From Wuchereria bancrofti (taxonomy: Eukaryota > Nematoda > Chromadorea > Rhabditida > Onchocercidae): DNA of 64,000 nucleotides. The stretch spans positions 16,525,865-16,589,864 of the forward strand of contig SSBO01000012.1 of NCBI GenBank assembly GCA_005281725.1. The letters run 5' to 3'. The notes under the pieces are model-generated. The model saw only the letters and a program-made list of their open reading frames with translations, searched no databases and was not told the DNA's origin. Positions within the stretch are counted from its first letter, which is position 1, and every line of letters begins with the position of its first letter. Positions 52,671 through 64,000 of this stretch are shown in pieces. The translations under genes and the position numbers were made by a program.

Positions 52671-55600
52671 AAATGAATTCATTAGAATTTTCAGTGTAGT
52701 TTTTGATTCGTCGTCTTATAAGCCTACTATAACATCTTCATTGCTTCAAGAGATAAGTGTTAAAAATTATAAATTTTACACAGACTAAAAAATCCTCAGC
52801 AAATTGAGAAATTTTAGGTCATATTAAAAAACTACTGAAGAGCTTAATTATTTAAATACAAGTATTGATTGCCGGAAATTGGATTTCAAATTTACCTCTG
52901 ACGCAAATATGAAAGAACTGAAGTTGTGAAGGCAAAAAATGTGATATGTTCATAATTGCATTAAATGAATTTTCAATTTTCGTTGATTTAAATTGAATTT
53001 TTTTAATATTTTATGTCAAAATTCTCGCGAAGAATACTATAATTTTAATTATTAGTTACTAACATGCTAAATGTAGTAATTAGCAAGTGTAGTGGATTCA
53101 TATCTCTGTTTTTTAAAAAGACTGTTTCTTGGGAAAACAAACGCACGAATTTACTTCTTTCTATTTTCCTATTTTCTATTTCAAACGTTATTTGTTATCA
53201 GACAACTGAAATAAAACTCTATCATGCTTTGTAGTTAATCATACTGCGTGATGATTTAAGCTAACCTTACTTACATGTAGCAATATTCTTAGGACGCAGT
53301 TTTTGTTGTTTACCAGATGGTAAGCATTCAATTTTTATTTTTTAAATTATTTTTCACAATTCACTAGTAGGAAAAAATTCATCAACGTCTGATTATGCGA
53401 AATTTTGTAATGTACGATAAAATTACAACGAAATTGTCATTTTGTCAGGAAGAAAAGCGTATTTTTAATTTCTCATTGGTATTTGTACCTATTAATAATT
53501 CAATTTAACGTATTTTCTTATCATTCTCAATATCATGCGAAAAGCATTTAATTATTATAGGAGATTAAATTCAAAGCGCTCTTGTCTCAACAAAAGGACT
53601 AAAATACTTGTAAAAGTTTGATTGAATGTCAGATTTTTTTAGTCATCGAATAATATAAAAACTGGAATCTAAATAAATCCTTAAAATCATCACTACTGTT
53701 TGAAAATGTTTGTGCGTGTTTTCGCTCCTCTTTTCAGTAATTAAGTCATACCTAGCTAATTTAAATTAGCACTAATTTCTCTAAGCGCACTGTTCTTAAA
53801 ATAAATATGATAAATACGAATTTAATTAGGATTTAAAATATCGTCACACCGGGTGATTAATATTTAGAAGCACTTTCATAAAGATTACTAATTAAAGTGT
53901 TTATTTGTTTGAGTTGGATTGGTTTTAAAAGTTTAAAAGTAATTTTGCAGTAGATTAACGTTTAGTATTTTTACTGTTCTTTTAGCAAACCATAAATTTC
54001 AAAATTTTGATTTGAGGTTCCTTTGTCATTTTTGAAGTATAATTTTGAAATATCTTCCACATGCGATGTCTCTTGTGGAAATGAAAAAAACTTTCTACTT
54101 CAAGGTTTTTTTGCATTTAGAGTTTAGCTTAAGTGGAGTTTTTCATTTTCAACTGAATTACTGTTTTATCAAAACGTTCTGGTAGATAAAATAGTGCATA
54201 CCTCAACTACAGAAATCGGATTTTTTTGTCTTTTTATCTTATATTTCAGAAGTTTCAGAAACTTCGAGATAGATCATGAAGTGGTAGCAGTTTTTGACAA
54301 CATCTAGACAATGACTCTATGATTTGCAATGAATCAATGCATAGAGTCTTGGCCATCAATCAAAGTTCCATGTTTTATTTATAGGGACTAGGCGATTAGA
54401 AGATAAATTTAAATAATTTCATCTGTGAAAATTTGACAAATTTATAAAAACCTGATGCAGAAAATTTGGTGTACTGTTGTTGCTGTTAATTAACCACTGA
54501 ACTAAGGTAAAGATTGACTTAAAGTTAATAAAATTGTATTATATTTCACTCACATGACGTTGTACACTACAGAATATTACAATATTGATGTATTCTTTTT
54601 GGAAACTTCTAAAAAATAAAATATTTCCTACGAACAATTTGAAAACATCAATGTGACGGACTATTAACTTTTCCGGTGGTGTAAGCTTAAAGAGTTTTGC
54701 AACTTAAAGGTAAAAAAGAAGAATGCAACTATTTGCATTTATTTTTAAGAATTGTAAATAAATTCTATAGTTTTCATGAATGAATTTTTGGATAAAAGCA
54801 AAGTCAAAATTGATGTGAGACATTAAATAACAATATTAAAATAACTATTCTTGAATTTATTTATTATGAAATAATGAATGGGAAATACGTATTTCTGATA
54901 CATTACATCTGATCTCTGATGCTACGTTAAATTCATTTTGTGTTGGATAGCGGCGAAAAAAATTCGCAGTTGGTCCCAACTGTTTCATTCCATTTCCCAG
55001 TTTGCATGATACCACTTTGCGGTTGTGAACGAAATTCATTTTCCAAATAATTTATGTTTAACAACCAAGTTTCTCTTCAAAATATTTTTTCTATTCGTTG
55101 AACTCATTGCGCAGACTAATCGCCTGATAAATGAATATCTCTTCATTTCTTCTCCTATGTTTTATCGCTAATACTGATATTCGTGATTACAGTGAACATC
55201 TGTAACCTTACTGCTTACTTATCAATGCTTTTGTGAATAAGATAGAGTTAGGGATATATTATTCGCTACTAGCAAAGAAGTATCAAGTAAGGTTCAAGTT
55301 AGTAAAAACCGGTGATTTTACTAACAGTGAGTTATTGATATACAATGAATTAGCAAACTGAATTTTTATTTGCAACCAGTAAGCCTTAAAAATAGCTACT
55401 GAAATGACGAATAATGCAGCAAAAATCAACCGAAAGGAAAAAAGCAACCAGGCTATCACCGATTCTTTGAAACCAATTTTTAAATTAAATAAGCAAATCA
55501 AATTTCTTATCCAAAATATAAAGAGGTGAGTTTCTCCGATCAAGTTATCTGTTTACTGGACGAATAATACGGCTAGTGCATAGGTCTAGTGTATAAGCGT

Positions 55601-56990
55601 TTATCGGATTAGAAAATTTATCTATGCAGATAACATTTGATAAGTATGAAGAAAATCACACTGTTTGGAATCACATATGACGTAAAGTGGAATAGCTGTT
55701 TTACAGTTTTCGGCCATCACTTCCTATTTCCATAAGCCCTTTGCTGATCATCTATCATTTATCCTTTTGTAAATTTTCGGTTATTGAAATCCTAGAAGCC
55801 CCACTTCCTTCCGAAATATAGTACGTTGGTATATCTTCTCAAAAGAACACCATTTCTGTTCTCCTAAATAAAAAGAACCAAAAGAGGCGGCACTTGAAGT
55901 TTGTTTGCTACAGGTAAGCCAATGAAACATTGGAAGAAAATGTACTGAAAGCGCACTATTTCCTTTGGTATGACGAAACTCGACGAAATGGTTCCAATAA
56001 AAAAAAAAACTATTCTTTTACCTAATTCATTTAAAATTCATGGAGATGAAAAATTATGGGAAATTTAGTGTTAATTAATCCACTAATGTTTCACGTGAAT
56101 GCATTATATAACCGCGTTTCACGACTAAGCAATGCTATTCACTTTATTCATGTATGTCAGAATCTTGAAGATAAAGCTGTAAAATCTTTCTTTTTCACAA
56201 AAGTTTTGTTTTCTGCAAGAAAATCTTTCTTCAAATGTCTCTTCGCGTTAATATCTGGTATAACAAAACAGCTGTGAATAGAAATAGGAAAACAGCAATG
56301 TAATGCGAAACAGATGTTTGGATCATCCTATATTAATGGCGAAATTACAAATCCTGGACGCAGCCACAACGTTAAACGGCAAACAATCGGAATGTATTTG
56401 ATAAAAGAGCAACGTTATGAGGAACATCCAGCTAAGAATTCTATGCAAATATTTGTTAAGCATCGCAACAGTTGATAAAAGACATAAACTAAAAACCAAT
56501 GAGGCGGCGAGTTTATCATTATTACTTCGAACTCAAGTGCATTTGGCGTTAATTTAAAACGCAATAATCAAAGATAAATTGGGAAATACGGCTATATGCT
56601 AAATCTGTTTCTAAAAACTTATAACAAAAGAGCCGCTTTGTTCAAACACTTAACAAAATTTTAACCTTAAAAGTATGACATCATAGTGCTGGAAAACTTC
56701 GGGTACTCAATCTGTATCTCCAGTTTCATACACTGGTACTTTTGCGTTGGTTATCAGTGTCATAAGGTCGTTTATATCTCTATTATAAATTATCCCTATT
56801 AAAATGAACTTAAGTTATTAAATTTAAATGCTGTAGAAAAAAGCGACGGAAATGCAGAATAAAAAAAAGTACAAAAAAATCAGTGTTAATACAGATACAT
56901 GTGTTGCTGCATAGCGCTCCAAAGTTTTCCGAAGGACGGGATAAGCTAGAAATGAAACTATACAATTGTGGATTAAATAATGCTGACGAA

Positions 56991-59900
56991 TCAGATGCCC
57001 ATATAAATACCATCATCTAATTGGTGCTGTAACTTTTTATCGAATATTCTGCAAAAACATTTGAATGATTAAGATCACCTAGATCATAAGATGTTCATTA
57101 TTACATAGTTCATGATATTACAGAGACAGTATCAGTATTATTTAACCTTTATTTCCTTGACTAGGAATAGTACTCAACATCTGAAATCTTCAACAAACAG
57201 GAAAAATCGTTCATGTTCCAGGAAAACAATCAGAATTTATTGCTTTTAAGATATTTACTCCGATGACATTTGTTTTGAATAAAATTAACATAACAAAGAA
57301 GGCCTTACTTATAACATTTAATGGAAGAATCCCAAATAAATATGTCATCGTTAAAACGCGATAAATCATATCCCTCTTTCCTTAGACTCATTTTTTTCAG
57401 CTTATAAGTACCTGTAACACAAATGACCCAACAGTCAAGGAACAAGTTTGAGACTTTAATGTTATTCACTTGAACTGTTCACTTGCACAACAATTTAATC
57501 GTTTTCTTGCAAAGTTGCAGAAGAATCAGAAGAAAAATTATGCGTAATTGTGACCTGTTCGTTCGAAATCCTTGCAGAAACGTAAGAAAATAGGAATCGC
57601 ATAGGAGGGAAGACTGTTCTTGATATGTTCCGTTATTTTACATATCACATCCTGGAAGCAGGTTGCTAACCGACACAGTTATTACTTATATTATAAAAAT
57701 CAAAGACGTGATAAGTGGAAAAAAAATAACTAAATGCCAACTTTTAAAAACTCGTCTCCTGCTATGACGACGGCAGCCATACCAGCACGACCTTCTCTGT
57801 CTGGAAAAATCATCGAAAACCAATAATGAAAGAACAGTATATTGAAAAATGACATTACCAAACAACAAAAATATACACGAAAGATATCAAGACTTACTCG
57901 GTATTTCGACACCATAAACAGCAACATCGGCTACACATTTCAGAAGTTGTAAAATGCCTTCCACTTCTGTAGTACTGACATTTTCGCCCTTCCACCTACA
58001 TAAATATTGTTATGCATTCTGATGAATAATTTTGAACTATGACATCAAAGATTAGTACCCTAATGTATTTTAACATAATTAATGGGTGAGGAATTGCAAC
58101 ACTAGTTACAACTAAGGCGACCTGTCTTTTATAAAACAGACGAGGGAACTGACATGAAGTTGTGAAAAAAAGAACCTATAAGTGTCGCCTTTTCGATCCT
58201 TGAAATATAAATATCCTAGATTATCCCAATATATAATATCGCCTGATGTAAAAACAGCATCACCTTTACGTAAAACATTTCTTATTATCTTCTTCCCAGT
58301 ATCCTTCTCGTCTAAATACCCTTCAAAGCTGTAAAAATCTTCTGTAATAAATCAAAGTCTTCTGCTTTGAACTACAAAAACATTATATTACATTATCATT
58401 ATTTAATACAGCAGCTTCCTCCTTAATTGAGACAGCAGTTCCTATATCAAGAAAAAACCAATAAAATTATGATTTCCAGAAAAAATAAAACAGTGAAAAT
58501 CACCTAAGTAAAGGTTCATTATCCATAATGACACCGACCATTTCACCAGTTTCACCAGGTTTACACGCTACACAAAACCCATCTTTTGTACGAATTAATT
58601 CACCAGTATCATCATCAACTTTGAGTAAACGCACAGGATATAAATATTTCACAAAAGGGTGCACCGGAATAAAACCACAAGAGCCAACATGATTATCTAT
58701 ATTCACTAAAAGAGACCCAGATTTACAAACTCTCGAAAAATCTTTTAGGAAGTAAACAGTATTTAAACTAACATCGCCTGAAGTTATCCAGCTTTCTGGG
58801 ATTGTAGGAAAACTCCGACGTAAATTTCACCTCAAAATAACTATTCAGCCAAAGGAACAATCATAAAAAATTTTCTCCACAACAATAAGTCCCTTTGCAG
58901 TACATACCAATACTTGAATTGCCTTCTGTGCTACCATAGAGTTCACCGATTTTCTGAATGCCAAAACGATTCACGAATTCTGGCCAAATTTCTGCCCGTA
59001 AACCATTACCAAACATAAGACGTATTTTGTGTCCCTTCGTTTCCGCAACATCATTCTGAGCTAGAAGATATCTGGAACCAAAAGTTATTCATTCAAAATT
59101 TTAAAAAAAAAGTGAGAAAACATACTTAAGATGGTTATTAAGATGCTTACTAACTCAACTTGTACCCTCTCCTCCTCCACCTGATTGAAGAAATACTTGG
59201 AGCTGTGCTAAACTTTAAATTAAAAAAAAAATTATAGTCAAAAATACAAAAACATACTGAAAAACTCCACCTGCAAATTTCCCCGATATACTGACTGACA
59301 TTACAATTATATTTAATACAGTCTTTCCAAAAACTACTCGCAGAGAATTTCTTCCTGATAACACAGGTGCTACCTTGTAGCACGGTCTGTCCGATACCGA
59401 GAATTCCACCAGCACTATGGTAAACTGGCATCATTACATATAAACGGTCTGTTGTAAAGACTCCAAAGGATTTGGCTACACCTATTGCCATCCAATAGTA
59501 TCTAAATTTATGAAGAAATAACGATATACTTATCATATTTCGAAAATAAATGCATACATCTATTTCTTCGTCATTATATTAGCGAACCTATACATTATGT
59601 CAATTAAGTTCAGCTAATTTAAACAGTTTGTTTTGCATAATAATGCAAAACAATGAGCTTACAACACTCAGCATATATCACATACGTCAAATTGTTGCTT
59701 TCTTCTTCAACAAATATTGATATCACATCATTCCAAATGAACTCTTATACTGTCAGCAAATGATAACTGTATGAATTTTTTCTGTTCGGATAACCTAATT
59801 TTCAACAAAACTATTATGATTAAACAGGTCAATATTGGCACAAAATGTTGACGTACATACCGGTAATGCTTTATGAGTGCAGGCTTGGGATTCCCTGTTG

Positions 59901-62199
59901 TTCCTGATGTAAAGATATAACAAAGCACTGCTGAAAATTTTGAAATATGAATGAAAAAAGTAACAATGGAAAATGGAAATGGAACTATCAAGATTAGTTT
60001 CAAACTAATAACGAAGAAAACAGTAATAAGACAAATTATATTTGAATATGGAAAGGAGAAATTACTAAAGAAAAAAATATAAAGATGATAGATCACATGA
60101 CAATGGAATACTTTCCTGAATTTCCAATGAGTTTTCAAATTCCTAGGGAAAATTTCATTCATCGTGCCCGGAGTTATGTATTAATACTGAGACTGGCAAA
60201 CGAGGATCACATTTATTTTTTTTTATGATTAGCGTATACAGATTAAACACTAAAGGGACACTATGAGTCGGAAAAGAAAAATGACGATATAGAGCAAAAA
60301 CGAATCACATCTGAACGTTGGTTTTTCATTAACGACTGGCTCTTCGGAGGAAATTAAAGGGATTTTCGTTGCCAATGACAATATGCCATTTTTAATATTA
60401 CCAATATCATCTATGACATAAACCTGCATTTGTTTTAATTTCCCAGATGACAATATATCTTCCAACACTGAAAGAAATATTTTTGAGCACACAGTTTATT
60501 TTTCAAAATTTTCTGTCAATCATCAGATCTTTACACCAGGATGTATGACTATGTATCTGTGTAAAAGATTAAATAACAAAAGGAGACAACTCCAAATCTG
60601 AATAAACCAGTTATTTATAACAATGACCATTGTCGGACACAAACGAAACATCCGTCATTCATGACTTTTTTCTCTTCCAATAGTTATGCTTTTTTCCAAA
60701 GCACTGAGAGTAAAAAACTGAGTTTTTTTTACAAACTTTTTTTTTTTCTACAAATCAAATGGATTCATTCACTTCGTATTTGCCCTTGGCTTTCTCTTGA
60801 GGACAATTGTTGTTCAATTCTGCTGTGATTGTGCAAATCCAGCATCCCATTGTTTTTCTCCTGCTAGAATGGTATTCCCTGCATTCCTGCATTTTGCATC
60901 AAGATCTATTACCAGGTCCAAAATCTTATTTACACTCTTTAATTCTGAGAATAATCATAGAAACTAACCAGGTAAAAGTGCACTGCTGGTGATAACAGAA
61001 CTTGACTTCGAAATATTGATTGAATGAGCGAGTGGTTCTGCCTTCAAGTTTACATTCACCCACGAAGTGACAACACCTATCTTACTTAATCCAAGCCAGA
61101 TTGCAGGAAAATCAGCGCAATTTTCAAGAAACAATGCTATCACGTCACCATTTTTGTAACCTTGTGACTGCAAAAAACTTAATTTTATTATTTTGATAGA
61201 TTTTATTTAATATAGGCATGTTTTTTCTCCGCACGCAGCATAATATATATTTTCGAATACGTGGGTTAGAATAAATCATCTTTAAAAGATTTCAAAATGT
61301 ACAATGTACTTAACAAAAACAACATAGACATGCATAATTCCTGGACAAAATAACATAAATAACAACATAAGTTTATGGAAAAACATATATAACTGGGAAC
61401 AACCTGGAAGTAGTTTGCATACTGATTGCACAGTTGATTCATTTCATGGAACGTGAACTTTTTGCCTGTGTCCACTTCAACCAGCGCTTCTTTATCACGA
61501 TAATTTTTAACATTCCGCAAGAATATTTGATGCAACGGCTCATTAATCCTCATATGTTTCCAAATATTCCATCTTAACCGGATAAGTAATATCAAACCAC
61601 TGCAAAGAAAAAGGAAAAAAATGCATTTTGAATTGAGTTCAGGACCAATGATAACAAGTGATGAAAAAAAGGACATATTATAACTGCAAACAGAATATTA
61701 CGATAATCCATCTATCAGAAATGGATAAAAAGTGGTCGAAATAAATAAATCATTCTAACTGATGATGTATTTCTAATAAATAAGAAAACAAAATGGGATG
61801 AATTTTGTTGATGAACATATTAATTTCAATAAATTCAAGGGATATGATCAAGACGAAGGAAAATTTGTTTAACGCCTAAAGCGTTGCTATGCTATTTAAG
61901 TCTTTTTTATCATCTTCTACTATCGCTTATAAATGTGAAAAAATTCGTCATCCATCAATCAACCTTTTGCTGATGTTTAACATATTTAAAATGTTTGCTA
62001 GTTTCTTGAAACTGAAGTTCGGTGCAACTCACCACAAATCTCTCCAGAAAGTTGAACGGACCTGATGAAAATAGTGTGAAGTAAGGCAATGATAAATTAA
62101 ATAAACGAAGAAAGCAAAAAATATGTACAACGACAGACCGTGTACTAACGACGACCAAACCCTTAATTCAGCAAAGGGCAATGTGCTGGAATCAAACAT
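56991..62199 (-). CDS. Long-chain fatty acid transport protein / very-long-chain acyl-CoA synthetase (FATP, SLC27 family)
   Basis: Fourteen minus-strand exons join in phase: 62199-62033, 61599-61404, 61167-60969, 60467-60309, 59930-59861, 59501-59271, 59071-58908, 58705-58504, 58328-58176, 57995-57898, 57800-57742, 57651-57555, 57411-57309, 57048-56991. Product: 651 residues, the usual FATP length. An N-terminal membrane segment (about 22-38) precedes the TFWRDL linker. The AMP-binding P-loop is [12 protein letters not shown] (246-257); [11 protein letters not shown] follows. The FATP/VLACS signature is [18 protein letters not shown] and [18 protein letters not shown] (about 491-523), then [11 protein letters not shown] and [12 protein letters not shown]. 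It activates fatty acids to acyl-CoA with ATP and couples this to uptake at ER or plasma membrane. Nearest known relatives: C. elegans ACS-20 and ACS-22 (FATP4-like); I cannot tell which. The last 18 residues are poorly conserved, so the final exon is less certain than the rest. The chosen ATG follows a 3' splice site by one base. Confidence 0.96.
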
Positions 62200-64000
62200 C
62201 CTGCAAAGTGAAATTTAAAAAAAAAGTTCAATCCAGCAGGGACTTTCAGCAAATAAAATTTAATGTAGTAGAAAACCTGAAAAGACTTTAAAACTGACAT
62301 TAATACGTATAACTTAAGATAAGCAAGATAGCGAATTACTGAGAAAAGGTATAAAAACCGTATTGTTTTTACAAGGAAATGTTTATTTTTCAGGGAGAAT
62401 GCAACCGACTGCCATACGAGATTGTTAGCAATAATTGCTTAAATACCCCCTAACGAACAGCAAACTATAGATAAAGAGAATCTGGAACGAACAAAAAGGA
62501 CAGTGACAAAAAGAAAGTTAATCTTCAGAACATTTCCGGAAAAATTATTGATCATTGAAAATCACGCAGGTTATTCATAAAAATAAGGTTCAAATAATGT
62601 TACCATTGAATTAAAAACAATTTACAAGTTTATCCAGCAGCAAACCACTGAAGTAACAATAAACTGACTCAATTCAAATAACAGTAACTCATTCTTGCTA
62701 TTTCAGTGAAGTAGGAAATTAGTTGATTGGAGCAGAATAAATTACTGAAGACAGTAATCACTTAATATCTTTAAGTACCCTATGAGTTGCTTGCTATTAC
62801 TTGGAGCAGTTTATTCGGACGATCAGACACTTCTTCAACACTCACTAAGCGGGAGAATGTATCCATCTATTATTTAGCATCAGAACTACTCCCACAATAT
62901 GTTGGAAGGAAATTCTTATATTTAATAATTTTCAAAATCATAGCTGGAAGAAAAGCTGATATGAATTAGCATAACATAATATAAGTACAGCTCGTTCAAC
63001 AAGATTTTAAAAAGGTTGAATTAAAATAATTTTTTAAGGTTCAATGTAAGAAAATAAACGATTAAAAACTTCGTCACACTTAGCGATACAAAATGAAAAT
63101 TATGCGGGAAAATCCTAACTTTCTAAGGGGCTCATCCAAAAATTTTGAAAATTTTGTTTTTTCATAAAGAACTCTTTTCAATGTATATTAAAACCAGAAA
63201 ATCAAATTGTTACTCATTCGTCTATCCTTATACTCGACGTAGTAGTGAATATGCATCTTTCAATTTCTGAACAAGAGCGCAGATGACGCACCTAATAAGA
63301 ATGAAAGGCATATCGCATCATCCAAATATCGAAAATTAGTTTCCACGAGCAGTATCGAAGAGTAATCGATTACCCGTTTCCAGTCATCTGTTTATGCCTT
63401 CACACAGTTGACTATTACATATAATAGTTGCGCTCGACGAATAACAACAAACGACGATTGGTACATGACAGTATTCTTAAATTTTAAGTTGAATTTTGGC
63501 TAACAATTATTCACATAATAGCTAAACACATTTCAATATTCTTGAAAGGAACGAAATAACAAGGAAGGAATGATGACAAATGCAAACAAGTCAGCAGCCA
63601 TCATTGTAGTAAACATATTTAAAAGTGATTCTTCGACTTGTGAGTCGATAACTAAATTACAGTTTCGAAATAGGTCATGGGAGAGAATAGTTATAAAAGA
63701 AAACAGTAATAAAAGGAAATTGTGCTATTAAAAGTATCTTTTCTCTTCCAACACTCTATGCACTTCGATTTAAAAGATAAAAAAATACTACCGATTTAAA
63801 AGTGTCTAATTTACTGTTGAGAAATAATGAATCCTAGTGAAACGATAAAGCTGTCTATCCAGGATATACAACAAAGACCACAACAATAAGTTTTAAAAAA
63901 AGCGAATAAGTTAGTACTGAAAGTAAAAGAAGAGTGTCCTTCCCTTCTTCCTCCAAAGTTCCAAAGAGTGCCCTCCTCCTTCTTCCTCTACCTCCTATCC
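62200..64000. other. Upstream flank of the FATP gene
   Basis: No exon was supported on either strand. The right edge (63940-64000) is a CT-rich tract. The FATP promoter should lie here if the mRNA is not a downstream operon member; no other gene is visible close upstream on the minus strand. Confidence 0.4.
62201..62214 (-). promoter_or_regulatory. Candidate spliced-leader acceptor of the FATP gene
   Basis: On the minus strand TTTCACTTTGCAG is followed by a single G and then the ATG at 62199. A consensus 3' splice site abutting the start codon with no upstream coding exon is the usual sign of nematode trans-splicing; a 5' UTR intron would look the same. Confidence 0.55.

Larger units (their letters stand above)
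46169..56990. other. 10.8 kb largely gene-free region
   Basis: No multi-exon gene could be built. Noted: a GC-rich, pyrimidine-rich patch at 47140-47330; a diverged two-copy repeat at 50286-50337 and 50434-50480; a minisatellite at 51697-51786; and the candidate micropeptide at 52590-52670. Frames at 49552-49794, 55283-55543 and 56056-56277 are hydrophobic or featureless and lack partner exons. Confidence 0.4.

Noticed and set aside
55283..55543. Hydrophobic 86-codon minus-strand frame
   Set aside because: Hydrophobic frames arise easily in AT-rich DNA, and there is no splice or start support.
59728..60162. 144-codon minus-strand frame taken as one gene
   Set aside because: Only 59861-59930 is exon (the SGTTG segment of the FATP); the remainder is intron.
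1..64000. tRNA genes, rRNA, CRISPR arrays, integrated viral or intact transposon sequences
   Set aside because: I looked for T-loop motifs of the GGTTCGAATCC type, repeat-spacer periodicity and transposase or polymerase motifs, and found nothing supportable by eye.

Overview
The window looks like nuclear DNA of a nematode, most likely a parasitic clade III (filaria-like) species. It is AT-rich and gene-poor. Its genes are cut into small exons joined by GT-AG introns with nematode-style TTTCAG acceptors, and several start codons sit just behind a strong 3' splice site, as expected for spliced-leader trans-splicing. The genus is inference; the nematode assignment rests on gene structure and on a four-domain gelsolin like C. 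elegans GSNL-1.

Most single open frames here are chance. The real genes had to be built exon by exon from splice sites, reading phase and family motifs. Three are complete and phase-consistent. A CHID1-type GH18-like secreted protein lies on the minus strand (24148 to 20124, 10 exons, 397 codons). A four-domain gelsolin-like protein lies on the plus strand (29119 to 35197, 15 exons, 463 codons). A long-chain fatty-acid transport protein / very-long-chain acyl-CoA synthetase lies on the minus strand (62199 to 56991, 14 exons, 651 codons). Two more are smaller: a tetraspanin on the plus strand (37332 to 39707), whose third exon junction does not fit in phase, and an insulin-like peptide precursor on the minus strand (46168 to 45443, 2 exons, 95 codons) with an unusual cysteine pattern.

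Layout. From 1 to about 12 kb there is one convincing isolated exon (6313-6552, minus) resembling the ULD oligomerisation domain of SATB/defective-proventriculus proteins, plus microsatellites and a GC-rich island near 8.43-8.70 kb; these may belong to a large, intron-rich regulatory gene running off the left edge. From 12 to 20 kb is gene-poor. From 20 to 35 kb the divergent CHID1 and gelsolin genes share a 5 kb upstream region. From 37 to 46 kb the tetraspanin and insulin genes converge across a 5.7 kb gap. From 46 to 57 kb is largely empty, apart from a candidate 26-codon transmembrane micropeptide at 52590 and local tandem duplications. The FATP gene fills 57-62.2 kb, and the last 1.8 kb shows nothing recognisable.

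The genes do not form an operon or one pathway. They are independent, on alternating strands. No tRNA, rRNA, CRISPR array or intact mobile element could be supported.
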